Shown in pieces: positions 59,223-64,000 of a stretch of DNA of 64,000 nt; position 1 is the stretch's first letter, and the number at the start of each line of letters is the position of its first letter. The stretch lies in the NCBI RefSeq assembly GCF_029525555.1, contig NZ_JAPDHZ010000002.1, forward strand, positions 409,868-473,867, read 5' to 3'. The DNA is from Cohnella ginsengisoli (GTDB lineage: Bacteria; Bacillota; Bacilli; Paenibacillales; Paenibacillaceae). Below the pieces are notes generated by a model that worked only from the letters and a program-made list of their open reading frames with translations, ran no database searches and was not told the DNA's origin. The position numbers and the translations under genes are program-made.

Positions 59223-59860
59223 GCTCCCGCTCCTTCGCGTACGGCGTCGGCGAACGCGCGGGCGCGCGCCGTCAGCTCGTCGAACCGGCCCTCGGCGATC
59301 AATCGCTTGTCGACGAGATTGCCGCCCAAGCCGACCGCCACCGCGCCGGCGTCGAATACGGATTGAATGTTGCCCAGGTTAACGCCGCCCGTCGCGATCA
59401 TCGGGATGTGATTGAGCGGCGCGCGGATTTCCTTGAGATAGCCTGCCCCCAGCGATGCGAACGGGAACACTTTGACTGCCGACGCGCCCGCTTTGTACGC
59501 CTTGACGATCTCGGTCGGCGTCATTGTGCCCGGCCATACCTCAATGCCGTTCTCCGCGCCGTAATAGACAATCTCTTCGTCCAGGTTCGGCGAGATGAGA
59601 TACTCGGCGCCCGCCGCCACCGCTTCTTTGGCTTGCCCGATATCCAGCACCGTGCCTGCGCCGATTCGAAGCTTGCCCGCATAGCCTTCGCGAAAACGGG
59701 AGATCATCCCGAGGGCGCCGTCCGTATTGAGCGTAACCTCCAGGAACACGATTCCCCCGTCAGCCAGCGCCTTCGCCGTCCGGTCGCCGTTCGCTTCGTC
59801 GATGCCCCGGATGATCGCCACGATTTTTTCGCGGGACAGCTCCTCAAGCAGCTTTTTCAT
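59219..59860 (-). CDS. kdgA: KDPG/KHG aldolase
   Basis: This class I aldolase splits 2-keto-3-deoxy-6-phosphogluconate to pyruvate and glyceraldehyde 3-phosphate. The 213 residues start MKKLLEELSREKIVAIIRGI and have the catalytic Lys region SAVKVFPFASLGAGYLKEIR. The ATG at 59860 has GGGGAGAG; a TTG two codons upstream is possible. With kdgK it forms the end of the hexuronate pathway, which fits the plant-polysaccharide genes near by. Confidence 0.92.
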   Translation of the reverse strand: MKKLLEELSREKIVAIIRGIDEANGDRTAKALADGGIVFLEVTLNTDGALGMISRFREGYAGKLRIGAGTVLDIGQAKEAVAAGAEYLISPNLDEEIVYYGAENGIEVWPGTMTPTEIVKAYKAGASAVKVFPFASLGAGYLKEIRAPLNHIPMIATGGVNLGNIQSVFDAGAVAVGLGGNLVDKRLIAEGRFDELTARARAFADAVREGAGA

Positions 59861-60049
59861 CTCCAACCACTCTCCCCATGCGATTCAAAACGCCAATAAT
59901 TTCAGTTTATCACCATCATCGGCCAAGATAAAGTTAGGAATGCGACATAAATAAACTTAAATAAACGCAAATAAACCGCATTTCCGTGTTTTGATACGGA
60001 AATGCGGTCCAAATGATACGGGAATGGCCCCATATAATATAAGCTTCGG
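59861..60049. other. Gap upstream of kdgA
   Basis: This 189-base gap holds AAATAAAC repeats (59945-59975) and the terminator of the lipoprotein gene. No clear promoter for kdgA was resolved. Confidence 0.4.
59975..60008 (-). terminator. Terminator of the lipoprotein gene
   Basis: A 13-base perfect stem (ACCGCATTTCCGT with ACGGAAATGCGGT) with an 8-base loop is followed on the minus strand by TTATTTGC. It lies about 40 bases past the stop. Confidence 0.9.
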
Positions 60050-60820
60050 TCAGGCGCCGGTCGCAGCCTGCTGTCCGTCCGCTTGGGTCTTACCCTGGCC
60101 TTGCACCCGGCCTTGCACCTGGCCTTGACCTTGTCCGCCGCGCATACCGCCGCCGAAGCCGCCACCGAGGCCGCCCAGGCGGATCGATTCGGCCTCTTGC
60201 GCGCCTTCCTTCAGCGTCACCGTGATGACGTCGTCCGGCTTCAGATCCCCGATGGCGATCTCGGTCTCCGTCCGCTGTCCGTCCGCCATCTCCGTCTTGT
60301 AAATCTTCGTCGCGTCGGTAACCGTGATATCCTCGGTTTCTTCGGTGAACATGTTGGCCATATCGGGCCGCTGGCCTCCCTGACCCGCTTGTCCGCCAGC
60401 CCCGCCTTGTCCAGCCTGCCCGCCGGCTTGGCGATCCGCCCCTTGCTGCGGCGGATCGCCGCTCGGCGGCTGCGCGTCTCCGCTTGGCGCGGCGCCGTCG
60501 CCCGCGTTCTGGCCGGCGCCCTGGCGGTTGCCGCCCATTCGACCGCCGCCTTGTCCGGGCTGGAACGAAGACTTGTAGATCGTAATTGTATTGCCGTTCA
60601 CGCTCTTAATCTTCCCTAGCGTTCCCATCGCCTGCATGCCGCCGAAGCCGCCGCCTTGACCGGCCGCAGCCTGATCGCCCGCAGCGGCGGCGCCGGGCTG
60701 GTCGCCGACAGCCGCCTGCGCAATCGCCGCAGCCCCGCCATCGTCGGCTTTGGAGCCGCAGCCCGCCAGCAATGCAACCGTTAACGCCGCCCACGCAAGC
60801 ACTGTCCATTTTTTGTTCAT
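60050..60820 (-). CDS. Gly/Gln-rich lipoprotein
   Basis: The 256-residue product starts MNKKWTVLAWAALTVALLAG, with a lipobox LLAGC for lipidation at the cysteine. The mature part is rich in Gly, Gln and Ala, with two ordered islands: TLGKIKSVNGNTITIYKSSF and a beta-rich part with EDITVTDATKIYKT and DVITVTLKEG. I know no function. It lies downstream of the ABC exporter genes, 60-90 bases away on the same strand, and may work with them. Confidence 0.75.
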   Translation of the reverse strand: MNKKWTVLAWAALTVALLAGCGSKADDGGAAAIAQAAVGDQPGAAAAGDQAAAGQGGGFGGMQAMGTLGKIKSVNGNTITIYKSSFQPGQGGGRMGGNRQGAGQNAGDGAAPSGDAQPPSGDPPQQGADRQAGGQAGQGGAGGQAGQGGQRPDMANMFTEETEDITVTDATKIYKTEMADGQRTETEIAIGDLKPDDVITVTLKEGAQEAESIRLGGLGGGFGGGMRGGQGQGQVQGRVQGQGKTQADGQQAATGA

Positions 60821-60914
60821 TCGCCCACCATCTCCTCCCATGTCCTATCAGCAAGGTATCACGGGCAAATGAATGGATCGTGAACAAAATCTGAAATGGG
60901 GATAAAACTTCACT

Positions 60915-62811
60915 TCAGCTCGCGTCTTCCGAAAATCTGCCGCCGGAAAATTGGCTGTTGTACAGGTCGGCGTAAAAACCGCCGCTGGCAAGCAACGCCT
61001 CGTGCGTGCCCTGTTCGATCACGGTCCCCTTGTTCATGACGAGGATCAGATCGGCCTCCCGGATCGTCGATAAGCGATGCGCAATGACGAAGCTGGTGCG
61101 GCCTTGCATGAGCCTGTTCATCGCCGTCTGAATGTTCGCCTCGGTCCGCGTATCGACGCTGCTCGTCGCTTCGTCGAGAATCAGAATCGCTGGGTCGGCC
61201 AAAATGGCGCGGGCGATCGTAAGCAGTTGCTTTTGCCCTTGCGACAAGTTCGAGGCTTCCTCGTTCAGCACGGTGTCGTACCCGTCGGGCAGCGTGCGGA
61301 TGAAGTGATCCGCGAACGCCGCCTTCGCGGCATCCACCACCTCCGCCTCGGTCGCGCCGGCGCGGCCGTAAGCGATGTTGTCGCGGATCGTGCCGCCAAA
61401 GAGCCATGTATCCTGCAGCACCATGCCGAACAGGCTGCGAAGGTTGCCGCGCTTCAGCTTGGAAATATCGGTGCCGTCGACCGTAATCGTCCCGCCGTTC
61501 ACTTCGTAGAAACGCATGAGCAGGTTGACGAGCGTCGTCTTGCCCGCGCCGGTCGGCCCGACGATCGCGACGGTTTGACCGGCCTTCACGTCGATGTTCA
61601 TATCCGCGATGAGCGGCACGTCTTCCTTGTAGCTGAAATCCACATGTTTGAACGCTACGTGGCCTACGACGTGAGCGGGATCGAGTTCCTTTTTCTCCTC
61701 GGGCATCTCCTCGCTCTCGTCGAGCAGTTCGAACACCCGCTCCGCCGATGCGACCGTCGATTGAATGATATTGGCGATGTTCGCGGTCTGGGTGATCGGC
61801 ATCGTGAATTGCCGCGCGTATTGAATGAACGCCTGGATGTCCCCGATGTTGATCGCCTGGCGCGTGACGAGCACGCCGCCTACGACGCTGATCGCGACAT
61901 ACCCGATGTTGCCGATGAAGCTCATGAGCGGCATCATGATGCCGGAGACGAATTGCGCGCGCCAGCCGGCGTCGTACAGCCGATCGTTGATGGCGTCGAA
62001 TTTCTCGACCGCCTTCCGTTCGTGGCCGTAAGCCTTGACGATCTGGTGGCCGGTATACATCTCTTCGACGTGGCCGTTCAGCTCGCCGAGATTTTTTTGC
62101 TGGCCGATAAAGTAGCCCTGCGACTTGCCCGCGATCGCCTTGATGACCAGGAAGCTGAGCGGAAGCGTCAGCAGCACGATGAGCGTCAGCAGCGGACTGA
62201 TCGTCAGCATCATGACGATGACGCCGATGATCGTGACGACGGATGTAATGAGCTGCGTCAGGCTTTGCTGCAGCGTGTTGCTGATATTGTCCACGTCGTT
62301 GACGACGCGGCTCAGGATCTCTCCGTGCGTGCGCGAATCGAAAAACTTGAGCGGCAGGCGGGCGAGCTTTTCGTTGACGTCGTTGCGCAGCTTGTAGACG
62401 GTACGCTGGGCGACGCCGGCCATCAAGTATTGTTGGATGTAGCTGAAGACGGCGCTCAGCACGTACAAACCGATCAGCCAAGCGATGATCGTCTCGATGC
62501 CGGGCCAGTCGATCTTGGCGTTCGGATCTATGATACCCGCGAACAACTTCGTCGTCGCATGCCCGAGAATCTTCGGGCTAAGAATGGAAAAGACCGTACT
62601 TACGATTGCCGCGGCAAACACCGTAATCAGCGTGAAACGGAACGGCTTCAAATAGCCGACCAGCCTGCGGAACGTGCCTTTGAAGTCCTTGGCCTTCTGC
62701 ACCGGCATGCCCGGCCTTCCGCCCGGATGACCGCCGAATGGGCCGGGCCCGCCCGGTCCGCCGCCCTGTCGCGGGGGGTTCCCCTCTGCCTGCGCCTGGT
62801 TGCTGGCTCAT
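60915..62811 (-). CDS. ABC exporter half-transporter with canonical catalytic site (frameshifted as read)
   Basis: This is a membrane-fused ABC exporter (YfiC/BmrD type): six helices (about 50-330) and an ATPase with Walker A GPTGAGKTT, LSQGQKQLL signature and Walker B LILDEATSSVD with the catalytic glutamate. A G6 run (62773-62778) has one base too many; removing it restores a Gly/Pro-rich N-terminal tail before MPVQKAKDFKG, giving 631 residues. The ATG at 62811 overlaps the partner gene stop. Drug or peptide export is the usual role. Confidence 0.88.
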
Positions 62812-64000
62812 GCGATCTCCTCCTCCGTCAGCTGCGAAGACACGATTTCTTTATAGATCTCGCTCGATTGCAGCAATTGTTTGTGCGTGCCGACGGCCGC
62901 GATCTCCCCGTCGTCGAGCACGATGATGCGATCTGCGTCCATGACCGTGCTTACGCGCTGCGCGACGATCAGGACGGTCGCCTCCGTCGTCTCGCTCTTC
63001 AGCGCGGCTCTAAGCTTCGCGTCCGTCTTGAAGTCAAGCGCCGAGAAGCTGTCGTCGAAAATATAGATGTCCGGCCGCCGCACGAGCGCGCGGGCGATGG
63101 AGAGCCGCTGCTTCTGCCCGCCGGATACGTTGGTGCCGCCTTGGGCGATATGCGCGCCGTAGCCGCCTTCCATTCCGTTGATGAAGTCGGCCGCTTGCGC
63201 GATCTCAGCGGCATGGCGAAGCTCCTCGTCCGTCGCGTCTTCTTTGCCGTAACGGATATTGTCCGCGATCGATCCGGTGAAGAGCACCGCCTTCTGCGGC
63301 ACGAGGCCGATCTGCGATCGAAGCTCCGTTTGAGGACGCTCCCGCACGTCTGTGCCGCCGATCCGGATGCTGCCCGAATCCACGTCGTAGAAGCGAGGGA
63401 TCAGATTGACGAGGGTCGACTTGCCTGAGCCCGTACCTCCGATGATCGCGGTCACCTCGCCGGGGTCCGCCCGGAAGCTGACGTTCTTAAGCGCGGGCTG
63501 CTCTGCGCCGGGATAGCTGAACGTGACATCGTCGAACTCGACGACGCCTCGCAGCTCCGTACGGCCGGCACGCGCGTGCGGCGCGTCGTTCACGACGGGC
63601 GACATTTCCAGTACCTCGTTGATGCGGACGGCCGAAGCCGACGCGCGCGGCACCATGACGAACATCATCGACAGCATGAGCATCGAGAACATGATTTGCA
63701 TCGCGTATTGGAGGAACGCCATCAGGTCCCCGACCTCCATATGGCCGTGGCTGACCCGAAGGCCCCCGAACCAGATGATCGCGACGCTCGAAAAGTTCAT
63801 GATCAGCATCATGAGCGGCCAGAGGACGGCCATAATCTGGTTGACCCGTACGGAGGTGTCCGTGAGGTCGCGGTTCGCTTCGACGAATCGCGCCTGCTCG
63901 TGCCCGATGCGTCCGAACGATCGGATAACGCGGATGCCCGTCAGACCCTCGCGAAGCACGAGGTTCAGCTTATCGAGCTTTTTTTGAATGACTCTGAACA
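62808..64000 (-). CDS. ABC exporter half-transporter with degenerate site (cut by window edge)
   Basis: The visible C-terminal 396 residues hold the end of the membrane domain (LNLVLREGLTGIRVIRSFGR) and an ATPase with Walker A GGTGSGKST, VSGGQKQRLS signature and Walker B IYIFDDSFSALD, in which the catalytic Glu is Asp. This asymmetry is typical of heterodimers such as YfiB-YfiC or BmrC-BmrD. Its stop overlaps the start of its partner by four bases. The N-terminus lies to the right of the window. Confidence 0.9.
   Translation of the reverse strand, partial: FRVIQKKLDKLNLVLREGLTGIRVIRSFGRIGHEQARFVEANRDLTDTSVRVNQIMAVLWPLMMLIMNFSSVAIIWFGGLRVSHGHMEVGDLMAFLQYAMQIMFSMLMLSMMFVMVPRASASAVRINEVLEMSPVVNDAPHARAGRTELRGVVEFDDVTFSYPGAEQPALKNVSFRADPGEVTAIIGGTGSGKSTLVNLIPRFYDVDSGSIRIGGTDVRERPQTELRSQIGLVPQKAVLFTGSIADNIRYGKEDATDEELRHAAEIAQAADFINGMEGGYGAHIAQGGTNVSGGQKQRLSIARALVRRPDIYIFDDSFSALDFKTDAKLRAALKSETTEATVLIVAQRVSTVMDADRIIVLDDGEIAAVGTHKQLLQSSEIYKEIVSSQLTEEEIA

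Noticed and set aside
61077-63428. Open plus-strand frame of about 780 codons opposite the ABC exporter genes
   Set aside because: Shadow frame; product has no recognisable domain and no ribosome site.

Overview
The window is a stretch of a high-GC, endospore-forming Firmicute chromosome, most likely a member of the Paenibacillaceae (Cohnella- or Paenibacillus-like; the genus is inferred from GC level and gene content). Spo0A, SpoIVB, the whole spoIIIA operon, a gerP operon, a spore photoproduct lyase and Bacillus-type gene order (the yqh/yqi block ending at spo0A) all support this. No rRNA, tRNA, IS element, prophage or CRISPR array was seen.

Bases 1-26531 are a conserved, almost wholly minus-strand block. 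Read in the direction of transcription it runs: yqhR, aroQ, an M24 peptidase, efp, lysC, a heptad-repeat coiled-coil gene, yqhV, spoIIIAA-AH, accB-accC, asp23-amaP-DUF2273, nusB-folD-xseA-xseB-ispA, dxs-tlyA, a small membrane protein, argR, recN, spoIVB and the 5' end of spo0A. It combines isoprenoid, fatty-acid and one-carbon metabolism, DNA repair, and the mother-cell/forespore channel and proteolytic signal of sporulation.

Bases 26695-42613 are mixed: yqhQ, a small membrane protein, a patatin-like hydrolase, mntR, splB, ccdA, a hybrid histidine kinase, metG behind a T-box leader, yidD, and a spore locus made of a gerPA-E operon divergent from an Hsp20-fold gene, followed by a 39-residue YjcZ-like gene. 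A PucR/CdaR-type regulator and a zinc-ribbon protein come next.

Bases 42653-64000 are mainly carbohydrate and transport genes. They include a glycogen operon (glgB-glgC-glgD-glgA plus a GH15 glucoamylase-like hydrolase), a short-ectodomain chemoreceptor, araA with a promoter flanked by two AraR-like operators, a GH42 beta-galactosidase divergent from an AraC-type regulator, kdgK-kdgA (KDG/KDPG catabolism), a Gly/Gln-rich lipoprotein and a heterodimeric ABC exporter that runs off the right edge.

A striking feature is that at least thirteen genes right of 16 kb are broken by single-base shifts, nearly all at homopolymer runs of 4-8 bases and nearly all with one base too many. Many of these are housekeeping or otherwise intact genes, so the pattern looks like sequence error rather than gene decay. 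I annotate these loci as whole genes and mark the shift positions.
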